Origin: Cylindrobasidium torrendii FP15055 ss-10
Lineage: Eukaryota; Basidiomycota; Agaricomycetes; Agaricales; Physalacriaceae
Length of the DNA: 18,781 nt
Assembly: GCA_000934385.1 (NCBI GenBank)
Contig: KN880809.1
Location: forward strand, 1 to 18,781
Direction of reading: 5' to 3'
In this document: piece after piece, positions 1 to 9,433 of the stretch
Layout: every line of letters begins with the position of its first letter
Numbering within the stretch: the stretch's first letter is position 1
Notes under the pieces: model-generated
The model's input: only the letters and a program-made list of their open reading frames with translations
Told to the model about the DNA's origin: nothing
The model's database searches: none
Translations under genes and position numbers: made by a program

Positions 1-80
1 TCTAGTTCGTTCGTTATGATTCGTAGTTCTAAAAATCGCAAAATCTCGGTGGTTCAACGCGTGTGTACAAACACAGCGTA

Positions 81-1856
81 TCAGCGGAGGTGGAGACATT
101 GACAGTGCTGAGTTCTATGCAAAGATTTAGAATGTGTTTGTCTGGCTTTTAATGAAAGACATGCCTTACGAGAACGCTTTGGTGCAACGGCTGCCACTAA
201 ATTTGCAGTTGACACCGTGTGAGTCAAAACACTAGTGGGGCGGCGAGCAAAAGCGTGGGTTTGGGTATGAATGGTGATTGCAGGACCGAGAGAGGATGAA
301 GCCTCAGTGCGTGCAGACCAGTTGTTGTTGGGGCCCGCCGGGAAAGAGGCAGAGGCGGTGTTGTCCTCTGGAAAGTCATCCGCAACAAACTGCATGGGGT
401 TATTCAGGCGCAAAATGAGTATAAACTCTGTACGCTCACCTCGCACTCCTGGTTTGAAGGGCGGTCTGTGTCATAATCGTCGAAGTCAGAAACCCTCCTC
501 TCATTTGCCGCCCTCTCCCTCTTCTCCGCCAACTCCCGCTCTGTCTTGCAGTGTTCTTCGAACCGCTCCATCTCCGACGCAACCACAATGACACGCACTG
601 ACATTCCCTTTGTTGAAGCCTTCCAACGACCGTCCCCAACGGTTGCGCCTCCCTTCTTCCGACCTACGCCTCCCCCAGAGCCTGACCACGAACCATGATT
701 TGCGATAATGTACGGATTCGCATCGCTGTAAGTGTCCATCCAGGAAGCATACTTGACCAAGTCAATTCCGGCGTAAATTGAAGCATTTAGGTCTTTTGCG
801 GAGGAATTTGTGACGTCAAACACAAGGAGCTGAGAAGCGTTCCATACAAAATTGAAAATGCCTGGACCGTAGGCATCGAGTAGACGGACGGGCTCTGGCG
901 TTAGAAGTTGGACTTGGTGGCGTATATCAGCAACAATGTCAGGAATTGCTTTTGTAGCGTTGAACATTGGAGATGTGTATTGTAAGCCCTGCATGAGTAA
1001 GTCAGTAACACTTTTAAATCAGAGTTAGACACGCACCGATAGATATTCCGTTTTACTAGAGCCTAGCACTTTGTAAGCAACTGCGAGCTTGAGTTGGATA
1101 GTGTGCCCTCCAGCGGCGTATGCAGCACTTCTGAAACAAGCCTCCTCTGCAAAATATCGCGTATGATCCGGAGTGTATCCATCTGCGCGCAAAAGTGCTC
1201 CGGAAGAAGGTCCAGAAGAAGGAGGGCGCAGAGAACCAGATGAAGGAGGACGTGCACTTCCAATGGTTGGAGGCTCTTGGAATGAGAGAGGGGGTCCACC
1301 AGATGCTGCACGAATGTTAATTCGCGGGCCGCCACCACTGCCTGAGTATGTGGGCATCGAAGCAACCCTGACACCAGCTGGATTGGATGCGCCTCAACAG
1401 AAGTTAGATTCAGGCGTTGCAATGTGAATCCACCCATGGCTTACCGGTGCGGTGTGCCTGAACCGAACGACGAGCAATCTCGTCGGGGTTGGGGCCACGA
1501 CGGACTTGAAGCTCTGCCGGGTTGTGTGTACTCTGAGGTGGTTGGGGATGAATGAACAGAGGTTGAGCTACACTGGCTCGCTGTACTGTTCTCTGAGCCG
1601 TTCGAACTGCAGCTATTTCCAGAAAATCAATTCACTATATTTGTGACAATTGAAATTACACACTTTGCACGCTCTGTATCCTTGCCAAATAGATGTTCTT
1701 GCATGGCTCACATACCATGCGCTCCTTGTCCTTCCGTAGGTCTTTGACGCAGAAGAAAGGCTGGCCCTTCTGAATGATGCTGTGGTTGCAGCTTGAGGAG
1801 TCGCACACCATGGGCTCAGAGGCCGCAAATGAGGTGGGAGAGACGACTAAGGACAT
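81..1856 (-). CDS. Hypothetical protein resembling the N-terminal half of basidiomycete alpha-kinase-type proteins
   Basis: Five exons fit in one frame on the minus strand: 1856-1664, 1612-1445, 1392-1037, 988-440 and 389-81, with introns of about 48-52 nt. The product would be about 524 aa. Residues 1-60 hold C18-x4-C23 and C49-x2-C52, a likely zinc-binding pair set. A Thr/Arg/Gln linker and a Gly/Ser/Pro stretch with repeated RPPSSG follow. The second half contains VRVIVVASEMERFEEH and then a charged helix, ELAEKRERAANERR. This order (Cys pairs, linker, region ending near a VV-hydrophobic strand and charged helix) is like what I remember of the part before the kinase domain in mushroom alpha-kinase proteins. 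No kinase domain is visible here, and the family call is inference. The last exon is uncertain: an intron starting at GTAAGG near 165 could carry the frame on to a TAG near position 26. The gene may be complete or a truncated relative. Confidence 0.5.
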
Positions 1857-1930
1857 GGCTGAAAAGAGGAGAGCTCAGAGGAATAGTGGGGATGAGAGAC
1901 TGCCTGCTTCGACAACTAGAAAGGCTTAGC

Positions 1931-1940
1931 ACTATTTATA
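1931..1940 (-). promoter_or_regulatory. TATA box of the leftward gene
   Basis: On the minus strand the sequence reads TATAAATAGT, a near-consensus TATA element, about 75 bases upstream of the ATG at 1856. No other good candidate lies nearer. It supports 1856 as the true start of the leftward gene. Confidence 0.5.
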
Positions 1941-2371
1941 CTAAAATCATGTTTTGCAGACGCCTACATATGAATGATTCACAGCGTCCAAGCCAGTGTA
2001 TCTTGTGCAAAGGACTTGGACCGACCGGACCTCAAAGATTTTCATTGGCTGGCCAGCACAGTATGACGGGGCGCCCCAACAAGTTCAGGGTGATGGGGCC
2101 GCTAAACGTCAAAGTTTACAATGCACGTAAATAGGGACCCAGTAGGATTGTTTTAAAAACGTGTAGGAGAGAATTCACACGTTCCACAGGCGAGGACAAC
2201 GCAAGGAGACCTGAATGAAGGGTGTTACAAGTCAGCGCAAATGAATGTGTGTCAATAAAAGATCCTCAGAGTCTTCCGAGTGGATCAGAGGCATGGCGGG
2301 CTACGGCGAGGTCATGAGTTCTTTCAGGATGAGATTAGACACTCAGTCTCAAAGTAAGCCTAAGATAAAAC

Positions 2372-2379
2372 TATAAAAG
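2372..2379 (+). promoter_or_regulatory. TATA box of the integrase-core gene
   Basis: TATAAAAG lies about 65 bases before the ATG at 2444 and is followed by a CT-rich leader. Position and sequence match a fungal core promoter. Confidence 0.55.
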
Positions 2380-2443
2380 CTGTTGTCAGAACTTCGTCAA
2401 AGTCATTGCCTTACATCTCACCCCATCCTCTTCTCTCATCGAC

Positions 2444-4164
2444 ATGGGCAAGGGCAAAAATCAGCACAAACCTCGCCGTATGTCTTTTGTGGAACCTGAC
2501 TTTTCCTATTGTTGGTGTTCACCATAGCGCCTCAAGATGCCTATCTTGACAAACTTCTTGATATGTGGTATTGTTGCATTTCACAAAAGAAGATATGGGA
2601 ACGACTTGTCCGGCACTATGTTGATACTGAAAAGTATGGATTTTCGTATGTCTTTTTGATTATGATAGTATATCTATGGGAAGCTAACTACAACATGTTC
2701 TTTTAGATGGAACACATTTCGCAACATTACAGAGGAGTTGAACCTTCCAACGGTTCGGAAGTCAGGTACTGTCCTTACAATCTGCCCAGCTTCTTTCCCT
2801 TTACTCTTTTTTGAAAGGTTTTTCTCTCAGCGACATTCATGAGAGTATGATGGAGTTACGAGTTCAATACCCTAAGGCTGGCTATCGTGATATGGTCAGT
2901 CTCCTGGGAACGGAGAAGAAATTATGGGTTTCACGGTAAGATTGGATTTCCGCATTTATAAGTGATTTCTTTAATTTGATTTGTCCATTTGTTGTAGCAA
3001 TATTGTGGCTGAGTGGTGTCAGCGCAATGAGCCAGAAAAGATCAAAGAGCGTCTTCAACGGAGGCTGAGGAGAGTTCGATTTTGGGCAGCTGGGTGCAAC
3101 GATGTCTGGTGCCTTGACCAGCACGATAAGTGGTTAAAGTATGGTCTTGGCCTTCACACTTGTATTGATCCTTTCACTGGCAAGATAATATGGCTAAAAA
3201 TTTGGTGGGGGAATCGAAACCCCCGTCTGATTTTTAGTTATTATCTTGAAGCAGTGCGCTCACTGGGATGTACGTTTTTGCTTGAATTTGTATTTGTCAC
3301 CATTCTAATTTTGGACCTCAGATACTTGTCTTGTCACCCAAAGTGACCTTGGTTCGGAGGCCTACTATATTGCCAGAGGTCATTCCTACATTCGACAGTG
3401 TTTGGATCCGGACCTTGAGGGCACCCTACAACATCGCTGGCGTCGTGAAAAGAAGAACATACCACCAGAAGTAGTTTGGTCTGGACTTCGCCGACGATTC
3501 ACCCCAGGCTTTGAGGACATACTCTCCTCCCCAGACCGTATTTCCAACATTCGATATGACCGCTTTGATCCATTGCAATAGTGCGTTCACGTTGACAACT
3601 ACTCTTGTGTATCTTATCCTTACTCCTTTTCCAGCTCGATTTTCAAGTGGCTCTTTATTGACTGGCTGCAAATGGAACTGGACGCTTATGCCCTGCGCAT
3701 AAATAACACACGCAAACGCCGTCAGAAGCATAAAATCCTTCCTCAAGGGGGTGCTCCAAACGAGATTGAAGAGTTTCCAGAAGAGTTTAATGCATGTAAT
3801 TTCAAGGCATGTATTTTTTAATGCAGGCCTACCTTGTTTGTTTACTGAAAGCAACTTCTAGGTTCTTATTGACGGTCAAGCTCAGTATATGCAAGACGCA
3901 GAGGCTTTGTACGCGCCGCCGGATCATGAGACCTTCCGGAAAGTCTCCCCGGAGTTCGAACTAAGAATCTCGCGCGCCTATGCCAGCCTCGGAAACCCAG
4001 AGGTCACAAGGGCGCGAATTTGGAATGTGTACATGGATCTGTTGATTGTGCTCGAACAGGAAGAGCTTGACGGATACAACTTACTGGGCTTTGAGGAGCC
4101 AGCACCTCCGTCTGGGGAAGAAGTAGAACATCTGGAAACCGCTACTTTTCCCAAGTTTCACTGA
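2444..4164 (+). CDS. Integrase-core (rve/DDE-like) domain protein, basidiomycete family
   Basis: Eight exons keep one frame: 2444-2477, 2528-2645, 2707-2765, 2818-2935, 2998-3269, 3322-3580, 3635-3797 and 3862-4164, giving 441 aa. The N-terminus is short and basic (MGKGKNQHKPR), followed by a helical region that may bind DNA. The integrase fold starts near residue 145: D150 in VWCLDQHDKW, D209 in VTQSDLGSE about 59 residues later, and E243 in RREKKN (or E250 in PPEVVW) as third acid. The motif WLKIWWGNRNPRLIFSYYL between the first two acids is typical of the mushroom integrase-core family as I remember it. The C-terminal part (LYAPPDHETFRKV, VTRARIWNVYMDLL) also fits that family. No reverse transcriptase, Gag or protease is next to it, so it is either a DNA-transposon integrase or a host-retained copy. 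The end of exon 7 has an alternative in-frame donor at 3813. The gene stops about 36 bases before the left repeat block. Confidence 0.75.
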
Positions 4165-4199
4165 GCCACACTAGGCTTATATGTGGACTTACCATGAGC

Positions 4200-4580
4200 C
4201 CAGTGTGCCCTGTACTACCCAGGTGATCCGGGTCACTTCACACCACTTGGGTCACCCAAAGTCGGTCTAGGTTATCATTAATTTAAGGAAATCCATAGAC
4301 TTTCCCAGGATAGCCCAGGTTTCTCTGAGTTACAATATGTTGTGCATGATTTTAAAGGTGTATATAGGTTCAATAGGGACACCCAAGTCATCCTGATGCA
4401 TGGTACATCATTGTCTGTGAACTAGGAGGTCCAAGTCTATATAAGTTTACCTAGGTACATAAGGCAGAATCGAACCAGCGACCATCAATCTAGGTCAACC
4501 ACGGTCACTTAGGTGTTAAGGTCAAGTTAGAAATTTGGATGAATTCTAAGGTAGGAGATTATATACTGTATAAGTAGAGG
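4200..4580. repeat. Left subterminal repeat block
   Basis: This non-coding block downstream of the transposase is dense in short related motifs built on AGGTCA, TCACTTGGGTCACCC, GGTCTAGGTTA and ACCTAGGT, in both orientations. Examples are GGGTCACTT near 4231, TTGGGTCACCC near 4248, CTAGGTCAACC near 4491 and TCACTTAGGTG near 4505. Such arrays in CACTA-type elements bind transposase. The similarity to the block at 16100-16797 suggests the two are ends of one element. Confidence 0.6.
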
Positions 4581-4583
4581 GTA

Positions 4584-7500
4584 TTACATGTATACTGTCT
4601 GGTAGGTAAAGAGACTGAGCCAATTATTTACAAGAAAATCACTACAAGTATCCAATACACAAGCATTAGTGTCCCAGACGGTAGCTGCAGTACGACCGAA
4701 ATCAGGGAATAACATACAAGACTGACAAATATTAGAAAGAGGTATTATAGACCATGCATGAGTGACACCATCCGGACCGAAAGCTTTCTTTACAGAGGGC
4801 ATGTTGTGAATTTTGCGTACACGGTCGGTGAGCCGAGGTGCTGTGTACCACTGCACATAGGCATGAGGAACCTTGGGCCAATATTTAGGGAAGGGAATGG
4901 AAGGACCGCTTCGTGTTTTTTTTTCAGCCACGGGTAGCCTAAAAATCACTCGAACACGCCCAATCCGTGTACCTGTAAGTCACAGAGTTCAGTACAAATA
5001 AAGTATAGACAAAATAAATGATGACATACCCTCAAGTGATGTTGACTGAGCAGTTGGTTGATGCAGAACAATCACAGTATCGAACCGGCCACCATCCAAT
5101 GGCGAGGCTTTGACCCAATCACGTTCTTGCTTGGACTCGTCAAAGCCCTCCAGACCGAACTTGAACGAGTGCCATGTGTCAAGGCCAGAGAACGGGACAA
5201 CATGATGGTGCAGAGGATCACGCTGCTTCTGGTTGGCATGCTCGACCTCTATGGCATTGAGCCAACTGCAGAGATGGGCCGGGAACGCCGGGATGTGGTG
5301 TTCGCGCTCGATGAGACGGAGGGCCTTGTTGGGTGCTGTAGGATTCTTGGAAAGGGAGATTCCTTGGATGTCGCTCTTAGAAGTTGTATTGCGCGGTTCA
5401 GAAGGAGTAGTGGGAGTGTCACGGGCAGAAGTAGATGCAGTAGTTGGAGCGTCCTGGGCAGAGGTGGATGCAGTAGTCGGAACGTCCTGGGCAGAGGTGG
5501 ATGCAGTATTGGGGGAGTCGCGGGCAGACGTAGATGCAGTAGCGGAGCGGGCGGAAGACTTTGCCTTGGCAGTGGCTGACGCTCAATGAGTACAAGATAT
5601 AATATTAGTAGATGTACAGACACACCTTTTTTGTGTTGTGCCCAAGATACATAGCGCTCAAATGACTTCACATTTTCCTGACGGGATATCCAGACGGTCA
5701 TCTGCGGGAACTCATCTCGGTGGTTTGAAGCTCGCCATCCCTTCTTGGCAAAGTCGATGTGAAGCCGCTCGAACATTTCGGTGTTGAAATTATTTGTTGT
5801 GCCAAAATACCTGATGCTGGTAACGTAGTGTTGCAGAGAGTGAAACTTGGGTATATTGATGTGCTCGCGGACACCATATTCGCTGTGGGTGAAGTAATCC
5901 TTATTGGCATGCCAGAGAGCGAGAGCGTCGTCCATATATTGCAGCGTCTCGTCATCGTGAGTGGAATACTGTGCCAGGTAGATGAAGTTGAGGACTGCGC
6001 GGCATGCAGTCACAGCGCGGTCGTCGAGGACATCGGCTATGCATCCCAACAATATCTTCCCCATGTTCTTGCGCTCCGTCCCACTGATTTGAGACAAAGC
6101 GCTGAACCCGTTCTTGAAATGGCGTAATCCAAGTCCGGGGGGTAGACAGCGTACACGGCGGTCTAGCTCAGCTTCGGTCATGAGCTCCTGACACCACGCA
6201 ATGAGATGTTGTAGGACACCTTGGTATAGCTGGTGTAAAACGTCGGGGGTGGTGGACAGATGTATGTCGGTATACGGCAAATTCTCCCAGAATGGCTTTG
6301 AAACGTTGCCATTAACGTTCTTGGCCTTGCAAGCTTTTGAGTATGCCGATGTGGATGTAGTGGATGCGCGAGCTTCGTCCATAGTCGAGCGTGTCCACTC
6401 CGGGGTGCGGTTGGGGTAAGAAGAAGAGTCTTGAAGGTTGTCGGGGGGACAGGTGCATTTGGGGCAGGAGCCGTACTTGCTGCATGTGACGAGGCACTGC
6501 TCTGGGTAATCGGCAACATAGGCTGCCAGTATTGGATGGATAGTGCGAGTCTGCCCATCGCCGCTGGTCATGGCAACACCATCCTTGCCCGCCTTGATGA
6601 GCGGCTCGACGAGAACGCGCATAGCAGTGTGGAATAAACGTTGATAGCGTGCTCCCATGGATGCCTTGGATAGTTTCCCACGGGAGAGTTTGTCGACCGG
6701 TAGATAGGCCAAGAGAATACATGCCTGCTGTGAAGGCTTACGGCGAAGAGAGTTGGGGATGTTCCCAAGGGTAAGATATACTGGATAAGCCTGGCGGCTA
6801 CCCGAGAACTGTGTCAATTGCGTTTTGTCGGTGGCGATGATGAGAGGAACAAGAGTTCGTCCTTTGGGAAGCATATTCTGTTGACCTATTAGTAAATGGA
6901 CAGTGTAAACGCATGGAACGCACCTGGATGTACCACCACCACTTCCCCGTCCACATCTCGTTGTAGAAACGAGCGCCTCTGCTTTCTCCTTCCTGGGTAG
7001 GCTGGTGGAACATTTGCCGTGGTTTGTAGACGAGATGCTCGGCAAGCTCGGGATCACCCAGAAGACTCTCGACTGCTTCAAGAATGTTCCGGTGTCTGAA
7101 GGTGAACACCTCGTCCGGACGGTCGGGGAAAGTTATCTTCTTGGTGTGCCAGCGACCAGCTCGAGAGGGGACCTCGTCCACGCGCTGATGAAGACCACGA
7201 GTATTGGGATAGGATAGGCCAAGGCGTTCTTTGACCTACGATAAGGTTAATACTTAGTACTGGGTAGAAAAGGAATAGAGCATGAACATACCCCTTCTAT
7301 CTCAAGCAAGCGATTGAAGGATCCGTGGCCGATTCCCTCGGTGACCATCCAACGAGCAACGTCCCAGTCCAACTTGGAGGCGAACGGATAGTAGAGGTTA
7401 TCGTCCGCCAACTCCGGTGGACTTGCACCATCTACATCCATTCAATCCTCATCAGGCTCGTCCTTGTGGCCGAACAGTGCATGCCAGCGCGCGTATAGAG

Positions 7501-8098
7501 TAGACGATGTGGCCACACTTGCTCTACCTGCTGTCGGGTGCTCCACGATGATATCCCCATTTCCTTTCTCAAGCTCGTTCTCGCCATCGTCGTCTTCGAG
7601 GAAGCGTGCGCGGGCACCAACCATCTGTCCCAGCCTGGAACGCATGGTGGACGGCCCCGGACCAGGCTCTCCGATAGCGACGTCTGGATGTTGGACAAGA
7701 AATAGGTCGCTGTCCTCGGGCTGCTCCTCGATCCATCTCCGAATCAACTCAGTTCGAGCATCGGCTTCCTCGATATCCTGATCGTCCTGCATGTCTTTGT
7801 TGTCGCTTGCTTCACTAGCGTCATCATCGTCCGACTTGTCGTCGGCAAGGGGTGGAGGTACATCAGGCTCGCCGTACGACTGGTCCCCTGCTCCGCCAAT
7901 GTCTGCCGGATGTAGGTCGTGGATTGAGCCAGGAACAACGCCTTCCGTTACTGGCTGGTTGACTTCGGCCTCTTGGACGTGGTTAACCCACCAAGAGCAC
8001 GATGCGCTCTGTTTGAGGTGCTTGACCATCGAGCCATGTGTTGTGAAGTATCGAGTACATTCAGGAGCAGTGCACTTGTAGAGAATCTGGTTGGACAT
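4584..8098 (-). CDS. Plavaka-family transposase (one in-frame TGA)
   Basis: Five exons fit on the minus strand: 8098-7292, 7235-6924, 6877-5626, 5581-5030 and 4972-4584, with introns of 44-57 nt, in all 1103 codons. The product cuts and joins transposon ends in the nucleus. Residues 9-34 form a zinc-finger-like C-x4-C-x12-H-x6-C; an Asp/Glu-rich linker follows. The core carries Plavaka hallmarks: FPDRPDEVFTFRHR, EMWTGKWWWYIQ, IIATDKTQLTQFSG, PVYLTLGNIP, YVADYPEQCLVTCSKYG, DIHLSTTPDVLHQLYQGV, FNTEMFERLHIDFAKKGWRA. The aspartates in ATDKTQ and VADYPEQ are candidate catalytic residues (inference). The C-terminus (SIIPLSNICQSCMLFPDFGR, VNNWLSLFTYQTVY) is also family-typical, so the gene is complete at both ends. 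The one defect is TGA at codon 219 (7444-7442), followed at once by ATG. Translation from that ATG would give an 884-aa protein without the zinc finger. A start at 8134 is also open. Confidence 0.85.
5409..5540 (-). repeat. 33-bp minisatellite inside the transposase linker
   Basis: Four head-to-tail 33-bp units lie at 5409-5441, 5442-5474, 5475-5507 and 5508-5540. They encode an 11-residue Ser/Thr/Ala/Pro repeat of the type TASTSAQDAPT. The units keep the frame, so copy-number change alters linker length only. They lie just after the fourth exon begins, between the catalytic core and the C-terminal domain. Confidence 0.85.
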
Positions 8099-9433
8099 GG
8101 CGATACTGGAAAAAGGATGTAAGACGAAGATCAAGATTTTCGATGGGAGAACTTACCAGGGTACCAAATCCGATAACTAAGAAGCTGGCCCCGGCACACG
8201 ACGTGGTCTTCCGCACTAAACAAAAATAAGTTACAGCCATTCGGAGGTAGCCAATAGTGGTGCGTACATGTGGAGGACCTGCGTGTCAAGGTAATAGTCG
8301 TACATTGGATAGGGAAGTCTTGCGTATGTCTTGAAAATTGGCATCCTGGTTTGCCTACAAGCTGTTTAATTGGTTACTAGAAAAGGGTTTGACAGACACA
8401 CCTCTTGCGATGAGTCCGTGGTCTCAAGGCCGGTAGGAAAGCACATTGCCCAGCGCCGCGTCAGAGTGGATGGAGTCGGACCACCCGTAGCTGGGATTCA
8501 TATCTTGAGAGCCGTTGAACTTTGACCTGCATGTGTCCGACAATATGTGCTGCCGGGTAGATATGTGAAAAGACGAAGGAACTGCATGCTGGTATGCAAG
8601 TGAGTACACCAAAATCCATACTACGCAAGATGCCGCACCTAGCGTCGGTAGACAAGGCAATAGACATGTTCGAGCTTGATGCGAAGATAACCGGTTTGGA
8701 GTTGTGTATTCATATAGTGAAGCGGAGGCCCATGCAGCGCAGAGAAAAGGTTGTACATGGTGATGTTTGGGTAACGGAGTTTTTAACCAGACAGCCTGGA
8801 ATCACGTAGATACCAGGCCAATGTTGCCTCTCACGCAGAGAAACAACATTCCCAGTGTGCTTGAACGAATCAAGCACAATGGCATACACCCGCTCGAACG
8901 AATCGAACGGTGCCATGATGGGGAGAAGGTTGCCTGTGACAGTAACGTCACTGCGTCAATTGGCCACCGATCACATCAGAGCATCATCACTACTCAACGC
9001 TCACGTCCACCGCCTGGCCTGCACACTACACGTCGCGTCAATACGTGCTTCAAGTGACCCCCGGATATCGCACTCCCTCCCCCCATCATTGACTTTGCTT
9101 TGTGCAAGGTCGCCCACACATCTAGCTATTTGCTTCGTGCAAGTAGTACTTTTAGGGTTCACTGCGCGTGAGCTCTGTGGTTCGTGTGATAACTTCGTGT
9201 TACCATACCCTAGGATTCTCTGTGCAGGACTTCCAGCGACATAGACCATTGTTCGGTCATCTGGTGCGTGGCAATCCCATCGACGTGTTCATACACTTAC
9301 GATTTCAAAGATAGTAGCTGTAACAGATTTTCTTGAGTTTTGGTTCCCTGGCCCTGTTCACACTCTTCAAGTGCGTATCATACCATCTTGATTTGTGCTG
9401 TATCGTCTTACACTCATCCAGTCGGTGGCAGAC
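8099..9433. other. Spacer between divergent transposase and 791-aa protein genes
   Basis: No complete gene could be built in this 1.3-kb stretch. It holds short open pieces with good splice signals on both strands: a minus-strand pair at 8344-8157, a minus-strand open stretch with MYNLFSALHGPPLHYMNTQ near 8759-8640, and plus-strand pieces at about 9227-9262 and 9311-9370 in phase with the next gene. Promoters of both flanking genes must lie here; I saw no clear TATA box. Confidence 0.4.
8157..8344 (-). CDS. Possible two-exon coding fragment of unknown function
   Basis: Exon 8344-8268 begins ATGCCAATT and encodes MPIFKTYARLPYPMYDYYLD. A 52-nt intron with GTACGC donor and TTTAG acceptor joins it, in frame, to 8215-8157, which reads AEDHVVCRGQLLSYRIWYPG and ends at a GTAAGT donor. 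The donors and acceptors are of good quality and the spliced frame is aromatic-rich and protein-like. I could not connect it in frame to the transposase start at 8098 or to a convincing upstream exon. It may be a 5' exon of an alternative transposase transcript, a separate small gene or a remnant. I do not recognise it. Confidence 0.25.

Larger units (their letters stand above)
1857..2443. other. Divergent intergenic promoter region
   Basis: This 587-base stretch separates a leftward and a rightward gene. I see no coding exon in it. Each gene has its own TATA element, at 1931-1940 (minus) and 2372-2379 (plus). The last 50 bases before the rightward ATG are pyrimidine-rich (ACATCTCACCCCATCC and similar), as is usual for fungal leaders. 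Confidence 0.5.

Noticed and set aside
3798..3861. A GC-AG intron after a supposed AAG at 3808 in the integrase-core gene
   Set aside because: Checking positions showed the AAG is out of frame. Normal GT donors at 3798 or 3813 keep the frame, so no unusual splice site is needed.
4455..4535. tRNA-like B-box on the minus strand (GGTTCGATTC near 4470)
   Set aside because: The flanking bases do not form the T stem, and no A box or cloverleaf can be drawn upstream. A similar string occurs by coding need in the transposase near 5080.
5249..5625. Leu/Pro-rich C-terminal tail obtained by reading straight through from the transposase core
   Set aside because: This is read-through of a 44-nt intron (5582-5625). 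Splicing restores the family-typical linker and C-terminus in another frame.
7400..7444. A 44-nt intron (GTTCGG donor, TGTAG acceptor) that would remove the in-frame TGA of the transposase
   Set aside because: Its length is not a multiple of three and the spliced frame does not continue into the conserved downstream region.
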